Source: Histomonas meleagridis (lineage: Eukaryota; Parabasalia; Tritrichomonadida; Dientamoebidae). From it: a stretch of 64,000 bases of DNA. The notes below the pieces were generated by a model. That model ran no database searches. It was given only the letters and a program-made list of their open reading frames with translations, and had not been told where the DNA came from. The stretch is taken from the NCBI GenBank assembly GCA_020186115.1, contig WSYJ01000060.1, forward strand, positions 1,674,001 to 1,738,000. The letters run 5' to 3'. Both the position numbers and the translations under genes were made by a program. How positions within the stretch are numbered: the stretch's first letter is position 1; each line of letters begins with the position of its first letter. Below, piece by piece: positions 39,972 through 50,628 of this stretch.

Positions 39972-42900
39972 ATGTTTAACTTTGAACAATCATATAAAAC
40001 ATTTGCTAAAATATGTAATGTTTCTTCTGATTGTTCTAAATTTAAGTCAACGTTCCCAAACCTCCAAAATGCAGCAACAGAAAAAACAAATTCAGATCAA
40101 GATGATGTAATTCTTTGGGATTCTGGAGCGCCAATACCTTGCTTGCTTGGTAAAGCCCGTACCTCCCAAGTAGATACAATTATTGGATCTGTATTATTAA
40201 TATCTTGTAATACTGCTTTTCTCATTGCTTCATCAATTCTAGAAGGCCAAATGAAGAAAGAAACGCAATGTAGTATCCAAATCATATATACTGCGATTAA
40301 AGACACAATAAAAGAACAACTTCCGAATTTTGATGAAGAAACACAAACGCTTTTTTCAAAATATCTTGAATTTTTTACAACAATTGAAGACCATGCTTCA
40401 TTAGAAGATATAAGAACAGCATCAGCAACAATTCAAAGTAAGGTTTATTCAATGTTCGAAATCCATCCATTTTTTGGTGATTTTGTTTATTTGATCTTCC
40501 AGTTCCTCTTGAATTTCCAATCCTTTGGGATCATAGAGCTTGCTTCTAACATGTTCCAAGAATTTTCCAAAATCGAAAAACCTGTCATAAAGGCACTAAA
40601 ATTACTCTTGAAACAAAAGTTCCAATCATCAACCAATAAATTCCAAGAGATCAACAAAATTCTTTCAGATTCAATAGCTTCAATGCCAGCTGAATATCCT
40701 TATTATTTAAGCCGTAAGTATGTGATTGAATCACTTCTTCCTCTTACTGATCAAATCTTACATCTTTGCTCGAAACTTCCAAACAGCCTCTTTGGCCAAT
40801 CATTTCACGCGTCAGAAACCGAATATCTTCCAATTGAATTTTCTCAATCGTTCCTATCAATTTTCACAGCAGAAACCGTCGAACATGAGTACGTTAAGCA
40901 ACTTGCATTATCATTAAACTCATGTACAAATGATACATTATTACAATATTTATGTAGTGGCGCATCCTATTTTTTTGACGAAATACTTGGCTATACTTCA
41001 ATAATTTCATCGTTATTGCCAATTGAACCAAATTCATTAATTGAACATTTGTCATATTTATTACAACAATTATCACCAATCTTTTCAGCGATATCAAATC
41101 AATTTTATCAAACGATTAAAGCTTCAAATATTAATTTAGATCCATCATTAAACTTTTCATTTAATGGAATTAATGCTACAATTACAACACCACTTTCGGC
41201 GTTACAAACAATAATGATATATAATAACATTCAACCACTTCTCCCAGAAGACAAACAAGAAATGTTATCAAGTTATTATAATAATTTAGTTAATATTTCA
41301 TTATCTTGGATTATTACAATTACAAAACTTTTGAGGTTATTTGAAATGAAAATTGTTGAAATGTTAATTGACATCATTGACATACAATATAATTTATCTA
41401 ATGAAGTTAAAACTAAAATTCTTGAAGATTATAATCACTTAGATAAATGCGATATATCGAAATTAGATTTTAATCAAATAATCCAAATCTTAACGTATTC
41501 CAAGTCAATTAACGAAATAATCATTTCAAAATTTGACGAGATACGATCATTTAAGACACAATCATTTGCATGCTTTACACCGAATTTTCAAAGCATAACC
41601 GAATTTGTTGATTCTTCGATATCAATTATTAATGAATTAAATGAAATATTAAATTCAACGCCAACCACCTCAAAAATCAACACAACTATATATCAACAAA
41701 ACTCATCAATTTTATTACAAAAAATGTTTTTCCAAGTAGATACATTAATGACAGCGATTTCCACACAATTTGAATATGTTCCATCAGTTTTATCTAATTT
41801 AAGGTTACAAATCTTTCAATTAAACCTCCAAATAATACCATTAAAAATTAATGTTAATTTATTACAAGAAAAATTAAATATCTTAAGTAATGAAAACGAT
41901 GTTAAAAAACTACTTGAACTATCATCAGAATATCAAAACTATATTCAAGATTTGATACAAAAAGTATTAGCGCCACGAATCGATGAAAACTTTGTACAAA
42001 AAATGCGATTATCAAATAAAGAAGATGTTGACACATTAATACAAAAAATTGATTCTCCTGAAATACGAAACGAAATTTTATATGAAATTCATTCGATATA
42101 TGAAAATCCGATTTATCGCCAAGAACAAAAGAAAATCGAAATAAACCTCAAGAAAGTTATTGAGATGCGAGTTCGAAATGATTATCCATTAGACATAACG
42201 AAAATCGCGCAACTTACTGAGAAAGAAATTTATGATAACTCGTTAGCCATAGCTGCGATAATTCCATTATATGCAGGAGAGAACCTCGAAATATTACAAA
42301 AGCAAATCGCTCCTTTAATATTACGTAATTCTGCACCTGAAATACATCAAATTGTTAGAGATACTTTGGTACAATTTACGTATTCAGACCCATTGAACTC
42401 AAAGTTAAATGAAATAGTGCAAAATATCGTAAATGGTGAAACTGAAATCGAAGACAAGATTAAAGAAATTGCCAAAACTTTTAATATTAATAACCTTCCA
42501 AAATTACAAAGCGAAGATCAAGAAAAAATATTTTATCAACTTTTGACTTTGTTGGCATATTCGATTACTGCTCCGAAAGGTCCGTTTTCTGATGATAAAA
42601 TTAAGAAATGGAAAAAAGATTTATTCGATCCGAAGTTAAATCAAGATGAAATCAAATCAATAGTTTATGAAGCTTTAAGATCTTCTTTGTTAACAGCTGT
42701 AATGAATAATGATTATGATGTACAATTAATGTATAAATATCAATATGTTTTGTCAGCTTTGGATAATTACGAAAATGATCAGTCAGATTACAATAAACGG
42801 TCGCTGGTCGCATCAATTTGTTTACTGCCGACCGTTATGAGGCCGTTTGGCGAGATTAACATGAATTGGGCGGTTGCGGTTACTTTACTACAACCGAGTT

Positions 42901-44144
42901 CGATTAATCAGTTAATTGAACTTGAAAATGAAACAGATTTTTATCAATATATTTCAGATGTATTTCCTCCACCTGTAAAATTACAGGATACTATTTCTAC
43001 GACTTCAAGACATTCATCATCAGTATTTACTATTTCAAGAATGAACTCAATGTATTCAAATGATGAGAAAATGCCACTGATGACTGGCAGTGATGACTTC
43101 TCTGATATGTCAGATGATGAAGAACCTGTTGTAATTTATCAAGATGTTATTGAGGAAGAAGAAGTTGGAGAACCAGAAACTATCGAAGAAATAGAAGAAG
43201 TATTTATCGAAGAAGATGAAAATGAACCAATTAATGATGAATTAATCCAAAAAGAAATTGCTTATAAACAATTATCTGAAAGCGAGAAACTATTATCAAA
43301 GTTATATAAATATGTCAAATCATTAGAAATACAAGTTGTTAATGTAAAACTTCAACAGTTTTGCTCTTCTACAATTGATTTAATAGAAAACAAGCTTTTA
43401 GACAAACAAAAAATTATTTCAATAACCGATAAAGTAAAGTCTATCGTCAATGAAATAACCGACGACGATAGATCCAAATCCAAAGAATTGAAACCGTTTA
43501 TCAAAGAATTCAATGAGCTCACACAAAAATTCTCAGAAAAAGATTCAATTGATTCAATTAATTCAAAAATCACCCTCATGAATTCAGTTTTGTATAAACT
43601 TGTACAAAGAATGGAGTGCCCCAATGAGGAAACGTTAATGAACTTAGATCAAATTCGAAGAGATTTTGTGATAAATTCACCAGATATTTTGAATAGTTTA
43701 CGCGAGTTTAACAAGACGTTATCGGTTTTGATCGGCAACAGTGAAAAAGTGGAAAATCCGAAACAAATCTTAAATGCATTAACACATGTTTTTAAGGCCT
43801 CTTTTATGTTTTATTTAATGTATTTCTTATATGATTTTTATGATAATGAACTTGACATGAAATGTATATCATTATGTCGAAGAATGCAATGTTCTATGAA
43901 TGATTTAATTTCGACTTTAACTGATAAAAAGTCAAAGGATTATGCAGACCTGATGGAGATATATGATGAAATCAATGAGAAACTGAAGAATTTGATGAAC
44001 GACACCGACAAAGCGAAGGGAGTCCTTTCGGACACGATGGAATACGCAAAGAAGAAATTGGACATGCAGGCACTGCTGATAAAGAGAAGGGCGGAACTGA
44101 AAGAAGCTGAGGACGAAGTGAAAAGACTTTCTGATATTGAATAA
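39972..44144 (+). CDS. Large helical protein of unknown function, possibly talin/vinculin-like
   Basis: 1390 residues from the first ATG (MFNFEQSYKTF). It is almost entirely predicted helix with long amphipathic stretches. One very acidic region (about 1040-1080: IEEEEVGEPETIEEIEEVF) follows a Ser-rich patch with possible phosphosites. The last 100 residues are bundle-like, ending in a charged coiled coil (ALLIKRRAELKEAEDEVKRL). The series of helical bundles and the terminal coiled coil recall the rod and C-terminus of talin/HIP1R proteins, but no I/LWEQ or FERM signature can be shown, so this is only a suggestion. The 16-bp motif lies 45 bp upstream, and the TAA stop overlaps TAAA. Confidence 0.8.
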   Translation: MFNFEQSYKTFAKICNVSSDCSKFKSTFPNLQNAATEKTNSDQDDVILWDSGAPIPCLLGKARTSQVDTIIGSVLLISCNTAFLIASSILEGQMKKETQCSIQIIYTAIKDTIKEQLPNFDEETQTLFSKYLEFFTTIEDHASLEDIRTASATIQSKVYSMFEIHPFFGDFVYLIFQFLLNFQSFGIIELASNMFQEFSKIEKPVIKALKLLLKQKFQSSTNKFQEINKILSDSIASMPAEYPYYLSRKYVIESLLPLTDQILHLCSKLPNSLFGQSFHASETEYLPIEFSQSFLSIFTAETVEHEYVKQLALSLNSCTNDTLLQYLCSGASYFFDEILGYTSIISSLLPIEPNSLIEHLSYLLQQLSPIFSAISNQFYQTIKASNINLDPSLNFSFNGINATITTPLSALQTIMIYNNIQPLLPEDKQEMLSSYYNNLVNISLSWIITITKLLRLFEMKIVEMLIDIIDIQYNLSNEVKTKILEDYNHLDKCDISKLDFNQIIQILTYSKSINEIIISKFDEIRSFKTQSFACFTPNFQSITEFVDSSISIINELNEILNSTPTTSKINTTIYQQNSSILLQKMFFQVDTLMTAISTQFEYVPSVLSNLRLQIFQLNLQIIPLKINVNLLQEKLNILSNENDVKKLLELSSEYQNYIQDLIQKVLAPRIDENFVQKMRLSNKEDVDTLIQKIDSPEIRNEILYEIHSIYENPIYRQEQKKIEINLKKVIEMRVRNDYPLDITKIAQLTEKEIYDNSLAIAAIIPLYAGENLEILQKQIAPLILRNSAPEIHQIVRDTLVQFTYSDPLNSKLNEIVQNIVNGETEIEDKIKEIAKTFNINNLPKLQSEDQEKIFYQLLTLLAYSITAPKGPFSDDKIKKWKKDLFDPKLNQDEIKSIVYEALRSSLLTAVMNNDYDVQLMYKYQYVLSALDNYENDQSDYNKRSLVASICLLPTVMRPFGEINMNWAVAVTLLQPSSINQLIELENETDFYQYISDVFPPPVKLQDTISTTSRHSSSVFTISRMNSMYSNDEKMPLMTGSDDFSDMSDDEEPVVIYQDVIEEEEVGEPETIEEIEEVFIEEDENEPINDELIQKEIAYKQLSESEKLLSKLYKYVKSLEIQVVNVKLQQFCSSTIDLIENKLLDKQKIISITDKVKSIVNEITDDDRSKSKELKPFIKEFNELTQKFSEKDSIDSINSKITLMNSVLYKLVQRMECPNEETLMNLDQIRRDFVINSPDILNSLREFNKTLSVLIGNSEKVENPKQILNALTHVFKASFMFYLMYFLYDFYDNELDMKCISLCRRMQCSMNDLISTLTDKKSKDYADLMEIYDEINEKLKNLMNDTDKAKGVLSDTMEYAKKKLDMQALLIKRRAELKEAEDEVKRLSDIE

Positions 44145-44425
44145 AGTGATTTGTTGAAATAATATAAAAACGAGCAAAATGATAAAATGTTTTGAGTAAA
44201 TAATTCAAATTTCGTGCTAATAAAATGATATTATCCGAAAATGATTACAATACTAATTATAATTTTAAGTATAATAAACAGTGTACATATCTTATTTTTA
44301 ATAGTGGTTCCATTTCATTTAGTCTATTTATAGTAAAAGATGAAGCTACAATATAGAACGGATGTTTGTAGAAGTATAATCTTTAACTATGGAAACATTG
44401 TGAAATTATTTATAAATTATACATG

Positions 44426-47117
44426 TTAGAAAATGTTTACAATAAATATAATTAATTTCGTTATTACATCAGATACCTTATGCATTTGAATCACTTGATT
44501 CTTGTTTTCTACTTTTAATTTCCAAACCACAATTCCGACACACGCAGCTGCAACAACAACCACAACCACGACTACAATTGCAGCTATTTCGCCATTAGAA
44601 AGTCCTGACGCATCACCATCTGTGTTATCATTGTCACTACCGCCTTCACCACCAGTACTTTCATCACCCCCTTCTCCACCTTCATCTGTTTTACCAATAT
44701 CACTTTTGTCTGTTTTAACTTCTTCTTCATCCTTCATAACATCTTCCCAACCACTATAATCTATGTTAAAGTTATAGAGTTCATCTGCATTCATATTGAA
44801 CTTAAATGTACAACATCTTTGCCAAGCGTTTTCATCAGTTAATTCTAATGTTGCATTGTTGCCAATGACATTGCTATAATTAATTCCATTTGCTTGGAAC
44901 ATAACTTCAGGTTTAACTGAATCGTCAAATTTTATATTTAAGAAATGTTCATCATCATGATCAATAACGAAAGTGGTATAACATTCAACAACTCCATTTT
45001 TTGCCTTTTTACGTGGCTGACAATAAGTACTTCTTTCATTAGTTCCATTCATTAATACTTTTACAAGTTTTCCAGCATCATTAGCCATATAAATATTTTC
45101 ATTCATTACATATAACATATGTGGAATCCATTTCATGAAAAATTCCTTTTTTTGTGAAATATAATCGCATTGCGTCCAATCAGATAATGAAGGGAACGAA
45201 CCAAATGCAAATTGATGTGAATAATAATCTTCAATTCGATCCATTGTATACCAATAACCAGAAATCTCGAGATTAGAATATGAACGACTTCCACTTAAAA
45301 ACTTCGCATGATAAAATCGCATTTTGTGCCATTCTTCATAGTAATCTCTACCATACAAACCCATTCCACATTCCCAACCAACATTTGCAATATATCTTGT
45401 GAGTTGTGGTGGAGTATAATATGAATTCCACATAAAACCATTTGGACTTTGTTCCTTTAAATGTGGAACCATTCGGAAGAAACCTGCAGCTAATGGTACA
45501 AACTCATTAAAGTTTTGATCAAGAAGTGTATAAGGTATAGATTCAGCTGATTGATTAGTTTGATATGTGACATAAAAAAAATTAGTTGAACCTAAACCAT
45601 AATTACAATTTACGCCAGTTTCATTACATCGTCAAAATGATGTAAGTAATGAATAATAATAAAGATAATTATGAATCTCTTCATTCCACATAACTCTGCA
45701 TTGACTTGAAACTTTATTCCAACCAATTTCTCCTCTTAATACACCATCAGATTCTCTTATTCCTTGTTTTTTAATGAGTTCTGCAACCCATTTTTCAGAT
45801 CCACCTTCATTTATTTTTTGATCTATTAAAGCGGCAAATGTATTTTCATCATATGAATCATATAATAAATGTAATATCGTAGGCTCTTGATAAGTAAAAA
45901 ATGGGAAAACATCATTAGGATAATAACCCCAATTAAATTTAAACCCATATTCTTCACGAGCTTTAGTTAAGTTATTACCAAAACATATCGAAAGATTCGT
46001 ATTAGGAATCCATGAACCAGTACCAAAAGGTTGCACATTATATATATCAGGAAACAGATGATGCCATAGTTCAATTGCATGGCGATATGTTTTTGTAGGA
46101 TATTCAATTAATATATATGAAATCGAAAATCCAGTGGAGTTACGTGGTTTCGCATACATTTGGAAAAATGCTGAAAGTTTCCCATTGTATATGGAATGAG
46201 CAAATGCCCATCCATGGTAATATCGTTCATCTAATATGTTAATTCCAAGAATATGCGAGAAATTTGCTTCTATTGGTACTTCAGTAAATTCAGCAGATGT
46301 ATCACTATACCAGAAATTTGGATATTGTACAGTAGGATAAATATCATGTGAATTAAGTAAATGAAGTGTTTGAATATCAACTTTACCTTTATCATAACCA
46401 ATGTGCGTATTAACAAATGTTATTTTAGGTGATGTTGATACTGTTTTGGTTTGATATTTTGTATCTTCAATGGTGGAATCAGAATAATAAAATGTTACAC
46501 TTGGACTAAGAACTGTCATGTTTCCTTCATTTACAGGGTTATTATAGAAAACATCAATGTTTGTGATTTCATCAAAGAAAATATTGTATCGAGTGACATT
46601 TAGTTTTGACCCATATGGAATTTCTTGAGAAAATAAATAACGGGAATCCTTGTTCTTAGCATTAAAAATGCATTTTGCATTGCTACTTATGATACCATTC
46701 CCAGACCCACATTCAATTTCAATGGGATAATATGGATGATAAATACCATCAGGTAATCCTTCAACTTTATATGATCGATAAAATGCAAGAGGTGAATTAT
46801 AGCCTGTCAAAAATGTGATTGTTCCGTTTTCATTTGAAATATTTATTCCATGGTGCATTTCCAATTACAAATGAATCTTGTGATAGATCAAAACGAAACT
46901 TTTTTAAAGGCCTGTCTGCTTTTTTTACATTAAATAATGTGTTACATGGATCAGAGCATTCAATGAGTGATAAAAGAAAAAACATTTTTTGGAACAGGAT
47001 TAACCACACAAAATTTTTATAAAAACGATCGAAAAACTGCTTGTAAAGCTTTAAGCTTTCACTGAAAAAATCACGAATTTTAACTTTTTGAATGATAATT
47101 GAATAGGAACCGATCAT
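44426..47117 (-). pseudogene. Membrane-anchored large ectodomain protein, interrupted by a frameshift and an in-frame TGA
   Basis: Three pieces form one protein. A signal/hydrophobic N-terminal piece (47117-46833; VWLILFQKMFFLLSLIEC) shifts phase between 46833 and 46864 into a 400-residue ectodomain frame. That frame meets TGA at 45632-45634 and continues in the same phase without ATG to 44426. The last part has an Asp/Gly/Glu-rich stalk, a transmembrane helix (IAAIVVVVVVVVAAACVGIVVW) and a short tail. The ectodomain has many aromatics and sequons; passages such as GFKFNWGYYPNDVFPFF and YTMDRIEDYYSHQ look glycoside-hydrolase-like, but I cannot name the family. The uninterrupted ORF on both sides of the TGA suggests recent damage, a sequence error or readthrough. 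Confidence 0.7.
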
Positions 47118-47395
47118 TCCTATAATTGTTTTGACTTACAGTACTTCAATTTTTTCCCCTCGTTCCGAGATTATTATTACAATTGCTCACATCAAGACAT
47201 ATGAGTATGTAGGTCTTTATGATAACATTGATATTCTATAAATTCAGTTGATCAGAGTTCTTTCTTCCTAAAACAGCACTTTTTAAGTTTGCTTTCAATT
47301 ATTGGAATTCAAATTTCAGAGAGCTGAATTCAGCGGTTATTGTTAACTGTAATATTTACACCAAAAGTGCGAGTCTTTAAAAAAAACCAACACAA

Positions 47396-48052
47396 ATGAG
47401 CCAAAACAAGTTTGCATGTGAAATGGCAAAGACTTACATTAGCTCCTCACTTGCTGGAGCTATAACTAATGATTTTGTTAATGGTATATCTCAATCACCA
47501 AAACCGTTCGATATAAAAAACTCAATATATGAAGGCCTCCAAGTTGGAACTAATTTTGTTGCTTATCCTATAGCTGAAAAAGTCCTCCATAGAAGTTCTA
47601 AAAAATATCGGAAAAGCAAAAACAAGAATAAAGTTTTTATGTACACAGCAAATGCTCTTGTTACTTCAGCTATCGTTGCTTCAGTAAATTATCCAATTGT
47701 AGTTATGCAGAAGTCACATAACAAAGAACCATATAATATATCACTTAAAGATTTTGGTATTTATTTTGTGGATCAAATACTTCCTAACATCGGTTTTCCT
47801 GTTGCAAATGATTACCTGGAAAAAGTTGTTCCGAATTCTACTAACACAATGATTCAATATCTACGAAATTCAGGTATTGCAGCAATTGCATCACTTTCTG
47901 GATCAGTTGCAAATCTTCCACTTTCAATGATTAAAGATCATGCGACAATATCAGGAACAATTTCAGATTGGTTTAAATCGATTGGTGGAATCACATTCAC
48001 CAATGATTCATTCGCTCACTTCTCCAAAGTGTTCGGATCCATAACTAAATAA
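47396..48052 (+). CDS. Small membrane-associated protein of unknown function
   Basis: 218 residues. Two similar hydrophobic stretches, each followed by Pro and a basic residue (TSAIVASVNYPIVVMQK near 90-112 and AAIASLSGSVANLPLSMIKD near 165-185), vaguely echo the helix ends of mitochondrial carriers, but the PxDxxK signature is missing. There is no signal peptide. A mildly basic central segment (SSKKYRKSKNKNKVF) is present. A hydrogenosomal inner-membrane protein is one possibility and is weakly supported. A GCGGTTATTGTTAACTG site lies about 60 bp upstream, and the stop overlaps TAAA. The compact open frame and context make it a real gene. Confidence 0.7.
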   Translation: MSQNKFACEMAKTYISSSLAGAITNDFVNGISQSPKPFDIKNSIYEGLQVGTNFVAYPIAEKVLHRSSKKYRKSKNKNKVFMYTANALVTSAIVASVNYPIVVMQKSHNKEPYNISLKDFGIYFVDQILPNIGFPVANDYLEKVVPNSTNTMIQYLRNSGIAAIASLSGSVANLPLSMIKDHATISGTISDWFKSIGGITFTNDSFAHFSKVFGSITK

Positions 48053-48533
48053 AACAAAAACCTTCAACCGTACTTTGGTTTTTCTTCGTAAAATATTTAA
48101 ATAATGCTTGTCAATTAAGAATTAAAACGTGCTCTTAATATTTTATAATAAGGCATGAATAATAAACCCAAAGCATTCTTTGTTTTGAAATAAATATAAT
48201 TTTTGGCAGTAAATAAAAGTTAAAAAATGATCAGCACATGCTTTCTTTTTATACTATTGCATATTTAAACATAAAGTGACTCCTATTTTTAAAAACATAA
48301 ATAAAAACAATATATGCAACAAATTATGTTGAGAATTTCGTAATTTATTCATATCTTATATGAATAGGAAAGTAAAGCAATTTTAAGTCACAGATACAAT
48401 TACATCTATTAATTTCGTTAACTTTTTAAAAAGTTATCAATTGCTTAATTTAAGAATCGTCATGATTCAGGTGTGAAGTGAATTCTAATCGTTTTCTATT
48501 GAAAATCAACATCGTCAAAAAATTGGAAGAAAA
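48053..48533. other. Intergenic spacer, nothing recognised
   Basis: About 480 bp of AT-rich DNA between two same-strand genes. No features beyond presumed UTR and promoter. Confidence 0.5.
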
Positions 48534-50234
48534 ATGAATGGAAGCCCAAGGAGTCGCTCGCTTTCGCAGCTTGTATCAACTTCTTACAAAACTCAACCAA
48601 AGAAGAATTTTGCTATGCTTTCTTGCTATTTAGATTTGTGTTATTGTCCAATTTCACAAATTGAAAAAAAAGAACCACCTTTCCCACTTCTTATTGACAA
48701 AAAAAAATTTATTTCAGGACAAATACCAGGTCTTAATCCCAACGAAACCAAATATGTTGATGCATTAGAGTTTAATTCATTGACAGTTTCTGTCATGATT
48801 AGCATCATTAGCAACGAAAGGAAATTTATTCATGATATATCCCTTCTCATACGTATTATTAGTAGTCTTGATGGCACCAACTTTTCACCACTCTATGGTG
48901 GGTTCTATTCCATCTTAAATGAAATCTTATCCAAGCATGAACCATATCTCAAAAAGCTTGAAAACCTTATCAAGAACCGCAACTCATTATTTCTTGCTGA
49001 TTTTGTTGAGAGTTTTACCAATTGTAGTCCGTTAATACAATCACATCAAAAATATATTATCCAATATCTTCACTACGAGAACCTTACGATGGACCTATCA
49101 GCCAATTGTCCTGAAGAAATCCAAAATCAGATTGACGATGTTCTCATACATTATTTCAAGTTACCAATTCAATGGCATCAATTCATAAGCAAGACCACAC
49201 GTACTCTTTCCAATGTTCTTCCCCTATACACCAATCCCCAAATCCGCTCCACCCTTATCAAATATGCCAAATACAATTCTGATCTATATGCGTCAACAGA
49301 CTCCATACCAAAGCTCGAAGAAATCAGCCGAATGTTTTTACGCGAGCCACTTCCCATTGTAGTTCCCGGACGTCGAGTTATTCGCATTGGCAAAGCATCC
49401 AAACAATGTCGAAAATCCATTTCCGAGCGGGACATTATATTATTTTCGGACTTTTTCCTATACGTACAAGTGAAAGGTGGCATGTATGTTATGCCAGGGA
49501 TTTATGACTTATTACATTTACGAGTTGAGTCTAAAGGCCATAACAAAACATACGCGTTGTTTTTCTTCTCTCCCATGAAGAGTTTTATTTTATATTTCAA
49601 CACAAGTAATGAAAGAGATCAATGGGAAGCAGATATTAACGAAGCGATTAAGAACATTCGTGAGCATCAAATCATCAAGAAATATAAAGAGGCGCCGATA
49701 TGGACTCCCGATTGTTTGATTAATGAGTGCTGCAATTGTCATCATCCTTTGTCATTCTTCACGCGAAAACATCACTGCAGAAGTTGCGGGAAAATATTTT
49801 GCAGCGATTGCTTGTCGCATAAGGTCATAATGAAGAACATTTCGAATGAGCCATGCAAAGTTTGCGATCAATGCTTCAAGAGAATTAATAAGCAAAAAAT
49901 TGTGTCGATATATAGAACAAATCCTGAAGAAGATGAACTGGAATCCGATGAGGAAGAAGATGAAGCGCCAAAACTATTCAGCGGACTGAACTTGGAACAA
50001 TTGCCGTCAACGTACCATACGCATTCGTCATCGGAAACATCAGAAGAAGAGGAAAATAAAGAAAACGAACACAGCGAAAGTGATAACGAAAATGAAAACG
50101 AAAACGAAAATGATGACAACGCATTCGATATACAGAAGCTATGGCCAATACCGCCGAGCTTGATGGAGGTGTCGAACAGGCAAAGGGCATCGTGCAGCTT
50201 GCCGAATTTTAATGATACGAGAAAACTTTCGTAA
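48534..50234 (+). CDS. DH-PH-FYVE Rho guanine nucleotide exchange factor (FGD-like)
   Basis: 566 residues. A RhoGEF (DH) helical domain lies at about 80-265 (SNERKFIHDISLLIRII as its first helix, LPIQWHQFI near its last conserved helix), a PH domain at about 280-385 (ERDIILFSDFFLYVQ, W in ERDQWEADI) and a FYVE zinc finger at about 393-455. The FYVE keeps the WTPD start, the RKHHCRSCGKIFCSDC core and all eight Cys positions, so it should bind PI3P. The C-terminus is acidic and Ser-rich. The order DH-PH-FYVE matches the FGD family that activates Rho GTPases at endosomes or the cortex; trichomonads need such factors for amoeboid adhesion and phagocytosis (inference). Confidence 0.93.
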   Translation: MNGSPRSRSLSQLVSTSYKTQPKKNFAMLSCYLDLCYCPISQIEKKEPPFPLLIDKKKFISGQIPGLNPNETKYVDALEFNSLTVSVMISIISNERKFIHDISLLIRIISSLDGTNFSPLYGGFYSILNEILSKHEPYLKKLENLIKNRNSLFLADFVESFTNCSPLIQSHQKYIIQYLHYENLTMDLSANCPEEIQNQIDDVLIHYFKLPIQWHQFISKTTRTLSNVLPLYTNPQIRSTLIKYAKYNSDLYASTDSIPKLEEISRMFLREPLPIVVPGRRVIRIGKASKQCRKSISERDIILFSDFFLYVQVKGGMYVMPGIYDLLHLRVESKGHNKTYALFFFSPMKSFILYFNTSNERDQWEADINEAIKNIREHQIIKKYKEAPIWTPDCLINECCNCHHPLSFFTRKHHCRSCGKIFCSDCLSHKVIMKNISNEPCKVCDQCFKRINKQKIVSIYRTNPEEDELESDEEEDEAPKLFSGLNLEQLPSTYHTHSSSETSEEEENKENEHSESDNENENENENDDNAFDIQKLWPIPPSLMEVSNRQRASCSLPNFNDTRKLS

Positions 50235-50628
50235 TGACTTTGGATAATAAAATGTTTAAAATTTGATTTGTGAAAATAATTAATTTCTCATTATTAATAT
50301 TTAAGAAAGAAAATGGTAACGAAATAAAATTAATTGAATAATAAAATTGAATAATTATGTACAACTATGGATTATGAAATTTTTACAAACATGATTTTAA
50401 CTAAATTTATGAAATTCATATCATATGTTATTATTTTAAGGGAATATTGAAGCCAATAACACACAGTAAAACTTAAGAAAAAGACGAATTTCATACATTA
50501 CATTACTCAAACTAATGCATATTTGTTGGCTCTAATATTTTTTGTTAAAATTTCACCATAATAATGAGGAATAAAAAAAAGTAACACATGTTAAACAAAT
50601 TTATAAACAAACAACAAACACAAGTCTT
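50235..50628. other. Convergent spacer, nothing recognised
   Basis: 3' flanks of the RhoGEF and the kinase. It contains ATAACACACAG at about 50457, similar to the trichomonad intron 3' consensus but without a partner 5' site or flanking coding sequence. Confidence 0.5.

Noticed and set aside
44502-44759. Ser/Pro/Thr-rich 85-codon plus-strand frame
   Set aside because: It is the antisense of the Asp/Gly/Glu-rich stalk and membrane helix of the surface protein.
50457-50467. ATAACACACAG, close to the trichomonad intron 3' end ACTAACACACAG
   Set aside because: No GTATGT-like donor upstream and no coding sequence on either side; it lies between convergent genes.
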